A stretch of 64,000 nt of DNA from Thalassobaculum_A sp040219615 (GCF_040219615.1 NZ_JAVJSE010000002.1:1-64000), one strand, 5' to 3'; shown: positions 31,152 through 40,323, numbered from the stretch's first letter. The notes: a model not told the origin generated them from the sequence alone. Made by a program: numbers and translations.

Positions 31152-32453
31152 TCACTCCTCGGCGGCGGCGCGCTCGGACGGCACGCGCTCGATGGCGGCA
31201 CCGCAGGCCGACAGCTTCTCGACCAGCCGGTCGTAGCCGCGGTCCAGATGGTACACCCGATTGACCATGGTGGTGCCGGTCGCGGCCAACCCCGCCAGCA
31301 CCAGCGAGACCGAGGCCCGCAGGTCGGTCGCCATCACCGGGGCGCCGGTCAGCTGCGGCACCCCCCGCACCATCGCCGAGGCGTGGTGGACGTTGATGTT
31401 GGCGCCCATGCGGCCGAGCTCCGGCACGTGCATGAAGCGGTTCTCGAAGATCGTCTCGGTGATCATCGACGCGCCCCGCGAGACCGTCATCAGCGCCATG
31501 TACTGGGCCTGCAGGTCGGTCGGGAAACCCGGATAGGGCTCGGTCATCATGTCGACGCCGATCACCGGGTCCGGCCCGCGCGCCACCAGCAGCCCGCCCT
31601 CGACCTCCTCGATCCGCAGGCCGGCGTCGGCCAGGGTGTCGACGGCCGAGGCGATCAGCCCGCCGTCGGCGCCTTCCAGCACCACCTCGCCGCCGGCGAT
31701 GCCGACCGCGATCGCGTAGGTGCCGGTCTCGATACGGTCGGGAATCACCCGGTGCACTGCCCCGGACAGGGTCTCGCGACCCTGGATCCGCACGGTGTCG
31801 GTGCCCGCGCCCTCGATGGTCGCGCCCATCGCGGTCAGCAGCCGCGCCAGGTCGACGATCTCCGGCTCGCGCGCGGCGTTCACCAGCTCGGTCTCGCCGG
31901 CCGCCAGGGCCGCCGCCATCATCAGGTTCTCGGTGGCGCCGACCGACACGAACGGGAATGCGACGCGGCCGCCCTGCAGCCGGCCCCCCGGCGTCGACGC
32001 CTTGATGTAGCCGTTCTCGATCTCGACCTCGGCGCCGAGGTCGGCCAGGCCCTTGAGATGCAGGTCGACCGGCCGGTTGCCGATCGCGCAGCCGCCGGGC
32101 AGCGACACCGTCGCCTCGCCGAAGCGGGCCAGCAGCGGCCCCAGCACCAGCACCGAGGCGCGCATCTTGCGCACCAGGTCGTAGGGCGCGACGGTGCTGA
32201 CGATCTCCTCGGCCGACAGGGTCAGGGTATCGCCGCCGCCGTCAGGCCCGTCCGCGCGGTCGATCCGGACCCCGTGCTGGCGCAGCAGGTTGGCCATCGA
32301 AGCGATGTCGGCCAACCGCGGCACATTGGCCAGCCGTACCGGCTCGGCGCTCAGCAGGCCTGCGGCCATCAGGGGAAGTGCGGCGTTCTTCGCCCCGCTG
32401 ATCGGCAGGCGACCGTGGAGCGGACGCCCGCCATGCACGCGAATCTGGTCCAT
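31152..32453 (-). CDS. murA: UDP-N-acetylglucosamine 1-carboxyvinyltransferase
   Basis: This 433-residue enzyme transfers enolpyruvate from PEP to UDP-GlcNAc, the first committed step of peptidoglycan synthesis. Visible are the opening SGAKNAALPLMAAGLL with the PEP-contacting Lys, LPGGCAIGNRPVDLHLKGL with the catalytic Cys of the fosfomycin loop, and the late region GFPTDLQAQYMALMTVSRGA. The start is ATG 32453, where the conserved enzyme begins. It heads the murA-DUF2948-hisG block. Confidence 0.97.
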   Translation of the reverse strand: MDQIRVHGGRPLHGRLPISGAKNAALPLMAAGLLSAEPVRLANVPRLADIASMANLLRQHGVRIDRADGPDGGGDTLTLSAEEIVSTVAPYDLVRKMRASVLVLGPLLARFGEATVSLPGGCAIGNRPVDLHLKGLADLGAEVEIENGYIKASTPGGRLQGGRVAFPFVSVGATENLMMAAALAAGETELVNAAREPEIVDLARLLTAMGATIEGAGTDTVRIQGRETLSGAVHRVIPDRIETGTYAIAVGIAGGEVVLEGADGGLIASAVDTLADAGLRIEEVEGGLLVARGPDPVIGVDMMTEPYPGFPTDLQAQYMALMTVSRGASMITETIFENRFMHVPELGRMGANINVHHASAMVRGVPQLTGAPVMATDLRASVSLVLAGLAATGTTMVNRVYHLDRGYDRLVEKLSACGAAIERVPSERAAAEE

Positions 32454-32562
32454 GCGGCTCTTGTCTCTCTGCGTTTCATGGGTTGTAGCGGAGCGTACCC
32501 GGCCTCTCAACCGGGAAGCCCAGCCTCCCCCCGCTTTCCGGCGATACCGTGGCGGACAGCCG

Positions 32563-32811
32563 TCAGCTTCCGGGCGGCGACTCGCCGTCCGGTCCGGCTT
32601 TGCGGGCCCTGGCCTGGGCCTTGCGGCGGTGCAGGTTGTCACGGAGCGCGCGGGCACGGCGTTCGGCCGCCGACGGTTCGGCCTCGGGCTTCGCGCACGA
32701 CTCGGATCGGGGGGCCGGCGATTCGGCGGACGACGGCGGCTCGCCCGGATTCCCAGTGCTGTCACGCCCCTGCGCCACCCCGGCCTCCTCTGCTTCGCGC
32801 GGCCGCATCAT
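32563..32811 (-). CDS. Small Arg/Ala/Glu-rich hypothetical protein
   Basis: This 82-residue frame ends RRARALRDNLHRRKAQARAR plus a short tail, a pattern I recall in small alphaproteobacterial proteins encoded beside murA. The N-terminal part (PREAEEAGVAQGRDSTGNPG and on) is Pro/Ser/Glu-rich and looks disordered. I set the start at ATG 32811; longer in-frame translations run through the complement of tRNA-Thr and are artefacts. No function known; it might be a small structural or RNA-binding protein. Confidence 0.6.
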   Translation of the reverse strand: MMRPREAEEAGVAQGRDSTGNPGEPPSSAESPAPRSESCAKPEAEPSAAERRARALRDNLHRRKAQARARKAGPDGESPPGS

Positions 32812-32906
32812 GACGAGTTCGAGCGGCGGCGAAAACCGCCTTGCGTCGACCGGACCGGTCTGGCATGTATGCGCGCCTCGCGGACGGCCACCGTCCCGCA
32901 TCCGGC

Positions 32907-32981
<75 letters not shown>

Positions 32982-33022
32982 TTCCCACCGAAAACCTGAA
33001 AGACCGGTCGCAGCCCTGCCGG

Positions 33023-35368
33023 TCAGCGCGTCGCCGTTCCGGTCACTTCCATTCGAGTCGGCACGGTCGGCGTCGCGAACCGCCCGACGTGATAGGCATG
33101 GCACTGGGTGCAGGTGTCGCCGGTCCGGCCGGGGGCATGACATTCGGCACAGGTCGCCACGGTCGGCGGTGCGAAACCCGCAATCACCCCGTGGTGCGGG
33201 TCGCCGGCCCGGTACTGGTCCTGGAACGCGTTCGTGGACCCGCCGGCGAACGGCCGGACGACCGCGTGGCAGGTCTGGCAGCCGGACTCCGCGACCAGGC
33301 TGAAATGCGGTTCGTGCGAGAACCGGACGAAGTCGCGCCGGGCCGGGTCGTCTTGCGCCGGCAACCAGTTCACGACAGCGGTGCCCGATCGCGGCCGGTC
33401 GACGCTGTGACACTTAAGGCACGCGCCGGGCGCCCGCGGGCTGTCGAAGACAGCCATCAGGCGATTGCTCTCGTCCGACGGCTCGGCCGCCGCGATGTCC
33501 AGCCAGGCCCGCAGGAACGGGTCGGCATGCCCGGTCGGCCGGTAGAGCAGCGCGAACTCATCGCGATACCAGCCACCGCCCGCCATCCATTCCTCGGCCG
33601 GCACCTTCGGCTCGACCATGCTCGGCGCCGGCGGGGCCAATGCCGCCTGCGACGGCGGCGGCGCCACCGGCGCGGCGAGCGGGTCCGGGACTTCGGCGAA
33701 GGGGGCGAGGATGTCCGACTGATCCGCCGCAGCCGGCCCTTCCAATGACGGCGCCAGGATGTCCGACCGGTCGATCGGGGCCGACCCGCCCGGTCGCGGC
33801 GCCAGGATGTCCGACCGGTCCGTCGGGGCCGTCTGCGGGGCCTTCGCCGCCGTCCCCGCCGGCCCGGGCAAGGCCTCCGGCACAGCCGGCAGGCCACTCG
33901 CGAGGTCGTCGGCCAGATGCGGGAACCAGTCGCGGGTCGCGGCCAGCAGGACTTCCCGGGGCATGTGGCCGAGCAGCGCACCGGGCGACGCGGCCCCGCC
34001 ATCGGCCGGCGGCATCTCCAGGGCGACACCTGACAGCCGGGCCGCGGCAGCGTCGACGCCGCCGGCCAACAGGTCGCCGACCAGCCGCTTGACCGCCATC
34101 GCCAGGTCCGCGGCCGCCCGCATCTGGTCGGGATCGGCCGTGCGAAGGTCGAGCAGGTCGACGCCGTCGAGCCGGCGCAGGGCCGCGGCCGCATCGTCGT
34201 CGCGGTCCAGCATCCGCCGCATGAACGGCGTCACGGGTTCCTCCGACCAGCGCGGCCAGTCGCCGATGTCGATGCCGCGCGCCTCGAACTCCCGGACATC
34301 GAGCCCGGGCACGGCGAGGAACGCGACGCCCTTGGCCCCGACCAGCCGGGTGCCGGCCACCTCGTCGCCATGACAGGTGCCGCACATGGGCTCGAAGCGC
34401 CGGACGGCCATGAAGCGTCCGTCCGCCTCCGCGACGTGGCAGTCGGTACAGTTGGACGGCGCCTTGTCCCGGCTGTCGGGCTCGCTGAAGTGGCGGTCCA
34501 GATGCGCGGCGTGGTCGAAACCGATACGCTGGCGCCGGTCGAACAGCGTGGCCCCGAACGGCGGATGGCCGTCGCCGAAGGAGTCGAACTTGACGGCATG
34601 GCAGGCCTGGCATGCGCCGGCCGGAATCCGCGTCAGGTCGGCGCCGACGCCCTGGTGCTCGCGATGGCAGGTCGAGCATCCGACGGCCGCCGATTCCGAA
34701 CCGGGCTGCCCGAACAGCCAGGATGCCAGGGCGAGTTCGACCGGTGGCGGCGTGTCGTGCGGTCGCCGCTCGGCGTTTCGGGTCACCGCCGCAAGGGCTG
34801 CCGCCGGTCGCGAGTGCGGCCGCTCGGCATGCGGCCCGAGGTCATGGCAGCTGTGGCAGGCGCGGTCGCCATGCCCGGGATCGGACAGGCCGAACGCGGC
34901 CTTCACCCAACCCGCCGGCCCGTCGGCGAAGCCCTGGTGGCAGCCGGCGCACCCGCCGGTCACGCTGTGCTGGAAGGTCAGCGGCCCGGGCGACAGCAGG
35001 GTCTCGCGGGTCGATCCCTGAACCGCGATCAGCACCAGTCCGATCACCGCCACCACGACCATCCGGGTGATCCGGCGGCGCAGCGCCAGCAGGTTGCGGA
35101 CCGGGGTGCAGGGTGGACGCCGGGTGCCGCAGCCGCCGTCCGGCGCCGGGCCGTCGGCACAGGGTCCGCCGGCGCCGGCCGGCCGGGTGCAGTGCCAGCG
35201 GTCGCCGCGCCGCAACGGCGCGCAGTCCGCGGCACCTCGACACCGCCCCCGGGCGTCGGGCCCGCGCGGACATGGCGCGCCCTCGGCCAGCCGGCCGCAA
35301 CGCCAGGGCCGGTCAGGGCGGTCGTAGCCGACGGCCGCTCCTTGCGGTCCGGTACCGGCCGCCGTCAC
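33023..35368 (-). CDS. Membrane-anchored decaheme cytochrome c with Cys-rich N-terminal module
   Basis: This 781-residue protein has ten CXXCH haem sites (CAGCH, CHSCH, CSTCH, CQACH, CTDCH, CGTCH, CLKCH, CQTCH, CAECH, CTQCH): six in the first half and four near the C-terminus. Residues 22-89 form two tandem four-cysteine units (W-x-C-x8/9-C-x9-C-x5/6-C-x-P), followed by one membrane helix (about 103-118) that should place the haem part in the periplasm. A Pro/Ala linker (about 515-555) repeats SDILAP three times. It starts at GTG 35368, overlapping the cytochrome b stop as GTGA. Role: likely periplasmic electron relay of the seven-gene redox operon; partner unknown. Confidence 0.9.
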   Translation of the reverse strand: MTAAGTGPQGAAVGYDRPDRPWRCGRLAEGAPCPRGPDARGRCRGAADCAPLRRGDRWHCTRPAGAGGPCADGPAPDGGCGTRRPPCTPVRNLLALRRRITRMVVVAVIGLVLIAVQGSTRETLLSPGPLTFQHSVTGGCAGCHQGFADGPAGWVKAAFGLSDPGHGDRACHSCHDLGPHAERPHSRPAAALAAVTRNAERRPHDTPPPVELALASWLFGQPGSESAAVGCSTCHREHQGVGADLTRIPAGACQACHAVKFDSFGDGHPPFGATLFDRRQRIGFDHAAHLDRHFSEPDSRDKAPSNCTDCHVAEADGRFMAVRRFEPMCGTCHGDEVAGTRLVGAKGVAFLAVPGLDVREFEARGIDIGDWPRWSEEPVTPFMRRMLDRDDDAAAALRRLDGVDLLDLRTADPDQMRAAADLAMAVKRLVGDLLAGGVDAAAARLSGVALEMPPADGGAASPGALLGHMPREVLLAATRDWFPHLADDLASGLPAVPEALPGPAGTAAKAPQTAPTDRSDILAPRPGGSAPIDRSDILAPSLEGPAAADQSDILAPFAEVPDPLAAPVAPPPSQAALAPPAPSMVEPKVPAEEWMAGGGWYRDEFALLYRPTGHADPFLRAWLDIAAAEPSDESNRLMAVFDSPRAPGACLKCHSVDRPRSGTAVVNWLPAQDDPARRDFVRFSHEPHFSLVAESGCQTCHAVVRPFAGGSTNAFQDQYRAGDPHHGVIAGFAPPTVATCAECHAPGRTGDTCTQCHAYHVGRFATPTVPTRMEVTGTATR
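33700..33830 (-). repeat. Three SDILAP-coding repeats in the decaheme gene
   Basis: The stretch encodes D-R/Q-S-D-I-L-A-P three times. Two copies share the DNA core GCGCCAGGATGTCCGACCGG. They lie in the low-complexity linker between the two haem regions and resemble the DDLLLAP repeats of the pentaheme gene. Confidence 0.8.
35102..35305 (-). other. Duplicated 4-Cys module (residues 22-89 of the decaheme protein)
   Basis: Cysteines lie at residues 24, 33, 43, 49 and 60, 70, 80, 87, giving C-x8-C-x9-C-x5-C and C-x9-C-x9-C-x6-C. Each unit opens W-x-C, has an internal GxPCxxGP and ends C-x-P. It precedes the single membrane helix, so it should be cytoplasmic, and could bind two Fe-S clusters or zinc ions. 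Confidence 0.7.
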
Positions 35369-36201
35369 GGCGTCCCGATCTCGAACGCATAGGCCAGGAC
35401 CGCGTGGACCGCGGCCAGGACCAGCAGGGCGTAGGCGAGCGGGACATGCACGAACAGCCACAGCCGAAGAGCGCTCTGCGCCGCCCTCTGGTGGTCGAGA
35501 TCATCCTTGGCGACCACCAGTTCGACGATCCGCGCCAGGGTCGTCCGCCCATGATCGTCGAGGTACCGGTTCAGCGAGTCGATCTGCTGCAGCCGCCGCC
35601 GCAGGTGGCCGCGATAGCCGGTCAGGTGCCCGAGCTGATTCCGTGGCCGTTCGAAGAAGTCGCGCAGTTCCTTGTGGTAATAGTCGGCGATCGTCACCGA
35701 CCGACCGTCCTGCGCCGACTGCAGCGCCAGTGACTGCGCCTCGGCGGCAAGCGCTGCCCGCTGGACCGGGAGCAGTTCGTACAGTTCCCGGTGGCCATGC
35801 GACCCCATGCGGCTCGGCAGCAGGCGGCTGAGCCAGATCCCGACGGTACCGCTGACCGCGACCGCCACGAACGGCAGCCACAGCGCGGTCTCGAACGGAC
35901 CGTCCGGCAGGCCGAACCGGGTGTGCGTCAGAAACGCCGCGACCGCGAACCAGCCGGCATAGATGTGCAGCTGCTGCCAACCGGCCGCCGATCCGAGCGG
36001 CAGTACCGGGACGCGCTTGCGCAACTCGAAGGCCGCCAGACCGACGATCAGCAGCAGCAAGAGCCAGCCCGACGCGAACCGGGTATCGCGCAGGGCGATC
36101 TCGCCCAGCCGGGTTCCGGCCACGAGAACAGCCACCGCCACGGCAACCGCGGCGGTGTTGCGCAGCCGTCGCCCGGTCAGCGCCGTCAGCGGTGCAGCCA
36201 T
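35365..36201 (-). CDS. Membrane protein, cytochrome b-like (five TM helices)
   Basis: This 278-residue integral membrane protein has about five helices (around 12-30, 40-58, 70-88, 100-118 and 245-272). Histidines suitable for haem b lie in LHIYAGWFAVAAFLTHTRFG and LWLFVHVPLAYALLVLAAVH, on the third and fifth helices. A soluble loop of about 120 residues separates helices four and five. The layout recalls cytochrome b561/ferric-reductase-type proteins, though I cannot assign a family. It overlaps the ferredoxin-like gene by 16 bases and the decaheme gene by four, so a membrane complex of the three is likely. Confidence 0.8.
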   Translation of the reverse strand: MAAPLTALTGRRLRNTAAVAVAVAVLVAGTRLGEIALRDTRFASGWLLLLLIVGLAAFELRKRVPVLPLGSAAGWQQLHIYAGWFAVAAFLTHTRFGLPDGPFETALWLPFVAVAVSGTVGIWLSRLLPSRMGSHGHRELYELLPVQRAALAAEAQSLALQSAQDGRSVTIADYYHKELRDFFERPRNQLGHLTGYRGHLRRRLQQIDSLNRYLDDHGRTTLARIVELVVAKDDLDHQRAAQSALRLWLFVHVPLAYALLVLAAVHAVLAYAFEIGTP

Positions 36202-37883
36202 GCCGCCAGCCCTCCAGGCTCGCTCATGTCCAGCCGGACCAGCGCGTCGTTCGGACAGGCGCGCTGGCAGGCGGGCCCGCCCCACTGCCCGGCACACATG
36301 TCGCACTTGGTCGCGCGCCGGATGCCGGCCCCGGTGTCCCGGTCGACGATCGGATTGCCGTCGCGGTCGCCGATCTCGACCATCACGATGTTGTCGTAGG
36401 GGCAGCTGTGGGCGCAGGTGCCGCAGCCGATGCAGGTGGCGTCGTTGATCTGCACGTCGCCCGACGACGGGTCGCGGTGGATGGCGCCGGTCGGACAGCC
36501 GATAAGGCAGACCGCGTCGACGCAATGCATGCAGGCGTGCGCGACCATCAGGTCGCCGTTGGCCGGACCGCGCCGCACGAACCGCGGGTTGCCGTCATGG
36601 GTCGCGGCGCAGGCCCGCACGCAGTCGTCGCAGCCGGTGCAGCGATCCAGGTCGATCAGCATCGACCTGCGGCCGTTGATGATCCGCTCGTCGATCAGGA
36701 AGTCGACAAGCGGCTGCTCGATGCCGGTGTCGCTCTCGTCGCGCTGCCACGCGGGGGTCGACGGCGCCGCCGCCGGCATCGGCTCCGGCAGCAGCCCGGC
36801 GGGGGCATTCGGCAGGACGTGGCGTTCCATGATCACCGCCGGGACCCGCAGGATGTCGATGTAGCCGATCGCCCGCAGGCTGTAGCGCAGCGGCACCGGC
36901 GCGTCGCCGCGCCATTGCCGGACCAGTTCCTCGAGGCCGAAGACGTCGTTCGAGCGCACGTAGCCGACTGTGCGGTGGCCGTGGTCCAGACTCTCGGTGA
37001 CCCGCGCGAAGCCGGCGCGCACCATGATCAGGTCGTCGGCCAGGCTGCCCTCCTCGGCGATCACGGGCTCGCCGGCCAGGGTCCCGCCGGCATGCGGTCC
37101 CGGCAGATCGCCGGTCGGGAACAGCTCCTGGTCGCCATGGTTCTCGAAGCGTACCGTCGGCGCGATCCGGGCCATTGTCTCGTCGTCGAGATGCGCGAAC
37201 AACGGGCTCTCGGACAGGTGCGCGAGCAGGCTGCGCGTCCGGTGCAGGCGGTCGATCGTCGCCCGCAGTCCCGGGTCGCGGGCTCGCAGGTCCCGCAACC
37301 CCTGCCAGCGCAGTTCCACAAGTTCGCAGTCCGTCTCCGCGAACACCGTCGCGGTGCGCGGGGTCCGCGACAGCGCCGAGATTTCGCCGAACACGTCGCC
37401 CGGGCCGAGCGGGATGGTCGGGTGGTCCGCCATCGTCCGCTCGACGTCCGGCAGGTAGCTGCGGACCCGGTCGGCGCGCAGGTGGACCGGGGCGCCGCCG
37501 GCGCCGACCCGGCGGGTCTCGATCTCGGACGGATTGCGCCACAGCTGGGCCACCGCCTGCCAGAGCGATCGGCGCGGCCGCTGGGCCGGCCGGCCGAGGC
37601 CCGGGGCGTCGGCGTACAGCACGCAGACCGAGCCCGACAGGATCACGAACACGGAGTTCCCGTAGTCGCCCTCGCGGACCACGATGTCGCCGCGCTGGCA
37701 GCGATCGATCCGCGCGTCGTTGCGGACGATGTCCCGCAACGGCATCCCGGGGGGAAACCGCTCGGGATCCAGGTCGCGGAAAACCGGCGCCGCCAGAATG
37801 CGGTCGATGTCGCGCGTGGCGAGATCCGCGTCGAACGGATTGTCCCAGCGGCGGGGTCGGCTGATCGATGTGGTCTGGGCCAA
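36186..37883 (-). CDS. Double cyclic-nucleotide-binding domain fused to a four-cluster ferredoxin
   Basis: This 565-residue protein has two CNB/CAP-like domains (about 45-185, with VVREGDYGNSVFVILSGSV and GPGDVFGEISALSRTPRTAT; about 195-340, partly degenerate) and a DmsB/NrfC-like iron-sulfur region from about 412. The 16 cluster cysteines are complete: CTGCDDCVRAC, CMHCVDAVCLIGCP, CIGCGTCAHSCP, and CDMC with ACQRACP. No signal peptide, so the ferredoxin part faces the cytoplasm. No DNA-binding domain is seen. I chose TTG 37883 because GGGAG precedes it by eight bases; no ATG fits. Upstream in-frame sequence would overlap the cytochrome c554-like gene. Confidence 0.88.
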   Translation of the reverse strand: MAQTTSISRPRRWDNPFDADLATRDIDRILAAPVFRDLDPERFPPGMPLRDIVRNDARIDRCQRGDIVVREGDYGNSVFVILSGSVCVLYADAPGLGRPAQRPRRSLWQAVAQLWRNPSEIETRRVGAGGAPVHLRADRVRSYLPDVERTMADHPTIPLGPGDVFGEISALSRTPRTATVFAETDCELVELRWQGLRDLRARDPGLRATIDRLHRTRSLLAHLSESPLFAHLDDETMARIAPTVRFENHGDQELFPTGDLPGPHAGGTLAGEPVIAEEGSLADDLIMVRAGFARVTESLDHGHRTVGYVRSNDVFGLEELVRQWRGDAPVPLRYSLRAIGYIDILRVPAVIMERHVLPNAPAGLLPEPMPAAAPSTPAWQRDESDTGIEQPLVDFLIDERIINGRRSMLIDLDRCTGCDDCVRACAATHDGNPRFVRRGPANGDLMVAHACMHCVDAVCLIGCPTGAIHRDPSSGDVQINDATCIGCGTCAHSCPYDNIVMVEIGDRDGNPIVDRDTGAGIRRATKCDMCAGQWGGPACQRACPNDALVRLDMSEPGGLAAWLHR

Positions 37884-37939
37884 CGCGGAATCTCCCGTTG
37901 CCGGACTGCCGACAGCGGCGGGCGGGCCCCGCCGCCCCG

Positions 37940-38977
37940 TCAGCGCGCCGGCTTGCCCTTGTAGGCCGACTCGGGCGGCAGCACCCCGTCGATGGCGCCG
38001 AACGTGCTGCCGTCGTACTTCTCGACGATCTTCCGCGTGACCGCACCCACCTCGTCGGCCGCAGCCGACAGGGCGGCCTCGTTGTTCAGCTTCAGCCCGG
38101 CGCTGTTGGCCGCCGTCGAGATCTGTTTCAGCTCGTCGATCTTCAGGTAGCCGTACAACGCGTCGACGGCCTGGCGCGCGGCCTGGGCACGCTTCGCCAT
38201 CGCCACAGCGTAGCCGGCGCGCTCGGTGGCCTTGCCGACCGCACGCAGGGAGGTCTCGAGCTCGACCGCCCGCCCGACCACGAACATCAGGCGCTTGGTC
38301 TCCCGGGACGCCGGCTCGTTGATCGCCCCCTTGTTGTACCAGAGGTTGTGGCGAACCTCGCCCTGCGACCAGGCGACCAGCTCGAACGGGCTCCCGGCCC
38401 TGTGTCCACCGGTGTTGACCAGCTTTTCCTGGGGCACGACGTGGCAGGAGAAGCAGTTCTTCGCCCACCGGTACATGTCCTTCGGCCGGATCATGCCGGC
38501 CGCCTCCGACTTCTCCCAGCGAGTGGCGATCTCGGCGGGCGTCTCCTGGCCTTCCTTCTTGCCGCTGAAGCCGCTGTGGATCGGCTGCCAGACACTGGCC
38601 GGGCCGTGGCAGGATTCACAGGACACGCCGGCGATCGCCTCGCGGCCGCCACCCTCGGTCGCAACCGTCGTGAAGTGACAGTCGAGGCACAGGCTCTCGG
38701 ACTTGATCCGACGCATACCCATGCGTTCGGCGATCTGGTTCGCCTCCTTCGAGCGGGTCAGGTCGGTGAACAGGGCATGGTGCGTGGTTCCCTTCCACAC
38801 CTCGGTCTCGGCCTTGTGGCACTCCGCGCACTTGGTCGGGCCGATGACCTTGAAACGATCCCCATCGCCTTGCGCCAGCGCCGTCCCGGGGCCGGTGAAC
38901 AGACAGACGGCGAGCACCAGGGCCGCGATCGCCGCCGCCGTCGAGTTCTCAAGCTGCCGGTTCATGCCTTCCCGCAT
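37940..38977 (-). CDS. Secreted tetraheme cytochrome c554-like protein
   Basis: This 345-residue protein has a signal peptide (hydrophobic AAAIAALVLAVCLFTGP; probable cleavage after TALA near residue 35) and four CXXCH sites (CAECH, CLDCH, CESCH, CFSCH) in the first 180 residues, spaced as in cytochrome c554 (PF13435-type). The C-terminal third is helical and lacks haem motifs. It should carry electrons in the periplasm. ATG 38977 follows GGGAG. It is 89 bases from the upstream oxidoreductase gene and 56 from the CNB-ferredoxin. Confidence 0.9.
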   Translation of the reverse strand: MREGMNRQLENSTAAAIAALVLAVCLFTGPGTALAQGDGDRFKVIGPTKCAECHKAETEVWKGTTHHALFTDLTRSKEANQIAERMGMRRIKSESLCLDCHFTTVATEGGGREAIAGVSCESCHGPASVWQPIHSGFSGKKEGQETPAEIATRWEKSEAAGMIRPKDMYRWAKNCFSCHVVPQEKLVNTGGHRAGSPFELVAWSQGEVRHNLWYNKGAINEPASRETKRLMFVVGRAVELETSLRAVGKATERAGYAVAMAKRAQAARQAVDALYGYLKIDELKQISTAANSAGLKLNNEAALSAAADEVGAVTRKIVEKYDGSTFGAIDGVLPPESAYKGKPAR

Positions 38978-39066
38978 CGTTCAAATCTCCCAGGTCGTCG
39001 TTGTCTCGTGATCAGGCGCTACCCCGCACGGCGAGCCATCCGCTCCAACCGCTCGCAAGCTCGTGC

Positions 39067-40323
39067 TCATCCGTCCAGGACGAGCCGGCTCGTCGGGACG
39101 GCCATGCATGCGAGGCAGGTACCCGGCTCAGGCGTCACGACCGGCTGCACGACATAGTCGACGACACCATCCTTGATGGCAACCACACAGGTCCCGCAAT
39201 GACCGGCCCGGCAGCCGCTCTCTAGAGCGACCCCGTTGCGCTCCGCCAGGTCGAGAATCGAGCCCAGGCTGCCGTCCCACGCCAGGGTCTTCCCCGACCG
39301 GTCGAACACCACCTCGACCCCGCTCGCCGCGACCGGTCTGCCGGACGGCTGCCGCCGCACCGTCGCGGCACCGAACGCCTCGACCCGGATGTCCTCCGGC
39401 GGCACCCCCCAGGCCCGCAGGTCGGCCGTCACGGTCTCCATCATCGGCGCCGGCCCGCAGACGTAGAACGCGTAGTTGTTCGACGGCAGGTGCGCCTTCA
39501 GTAGATCGACATCGATTCGGCCGGGACGGTCGAAGTGCTCCCCCTGGACGCATTCCGCCGTCGGATCGCTGTAGCAGGTTACCGTCCGCAAGGCCGGGTA
39601 GAGCCGGCGCAGGTCCGCCAGATGCGCGGCGAAGGCATGCTGCCCCCGGTTCCGCACCCCATAGAACAGCCAGACGTCGCGTTCCCCTGGGCCGGTGCAC
39701 ACGGCGTTCAGCATGCTGAGCAACGGGGTGATTCCGATGCCGCCGGCGATCAGCACCACCGGGCGGTCCGCCGCCGGGTCGCACACGAAGACGCCGGCCG
39801 GCGCCCCCGCGTCCAGGATGTCGCCCTCCTGGACCGTGTCGTTGAAGTAGGACGATACCAGGCCCGGACCGCAGTCCGCTCCGGAAGGCGGACCGAGCTT
39901 CTTGACGCTGATCCGGTAGCGATCGCCCTGGCCGGGCGCATCGGACAGGGAGTAGCAACGGATCAGCGGCTTCGGATGATCCGGGACCCGGACCTGGAAC
40001 GTCAGGTACTGGCCGGGCTGATAGGGCGGCAGGGGCCGGCCGTTATGGGCCGCCAGTTCGAGCGAATGGACGCCCTCCGCCTCGCGAATCTTGCGGATCA
40101 CCTTGAGCTTGCGGTAGCCGCTCCAGGTGTTGACGGCCCGGTCGCGCTCGACCTCGGCCCGGCGCAGCGACAGCTCCAGCCGGCGCTCGAACAGCTTCGA
40201 TTCGGCGGCGAGGCTGCGGCGCTCCAGGGCACCGCGGCGCCAGGTTCCGGCCAGCCCGACCGCGGCCTCGGCCAGGGTGCCCGCCACGATCGCGTAGCCG
40301 ACCGCTTCCAGCATGCCGATCAT
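39067..40323 (-). CDS. Membrane-anchored FAD/NAD(P) oxidoreductase with C-terminal 2Fe-2S domain
   Basis: This 418-residue protein has an N-terminal membrane helix (about 5-25), a charged coiled segment (about 28-65), a ferredoxin-reductase FAD domain (RCYSLSDAPGQGDRYRISV near 120), an NAD(P) domain (VVLIAGGIGITPLLSMLNAV near 194 and YVCGPAPMM) and a plant-type 2Fe-2S domain with CRAGHCGTC near 369-377 and a last Cys in CLAC near 404. It would pass electrons between NAD(P)H and one-electron carriers at the inner membrane. It lies 33 bases after the porin gene. Relatives are flavohaemoglobin-reductase and phthalate-dioxygenase-reductase-like proteins. Confidence 0.92.
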   Translation of the reverse strand: MIGMLEAVGYAIVAGTLAEAAVGLAGTWRRGALERRSLAAESKLFERRLELSLRRAEVERDRAVNTWSGYRKLKVIRKIREAEGVHSLELAAHNGRPLPPYQPGQYLTFQVRVPDHPKPLIRCYSLSDAPGQGDRYRISVKKLGPPSGADCGPGLVSSYFNDTVQEGDILDAGAPAGVFVCDPAADRPVVLIAGGIGITPLLSMLNAVCTGPGERDVWLFYGVRNRGQHAFAAHLADLRRLYPALRTVTCYSDPTAECVQGEHFDRPGRIDVDLLKAHLPSNNYAFYVCGPAPMMETVTADLRAWGVPPEDIRVEAFGAATVRRQPSGRPVAASGVEVVFDRSGKTLAWDGSLGSILDLAERNGVALESGCRAGHCGTCVVAIKDGVVDYVVQPVVTPEPGTCLACMAVPTSRLVLDG

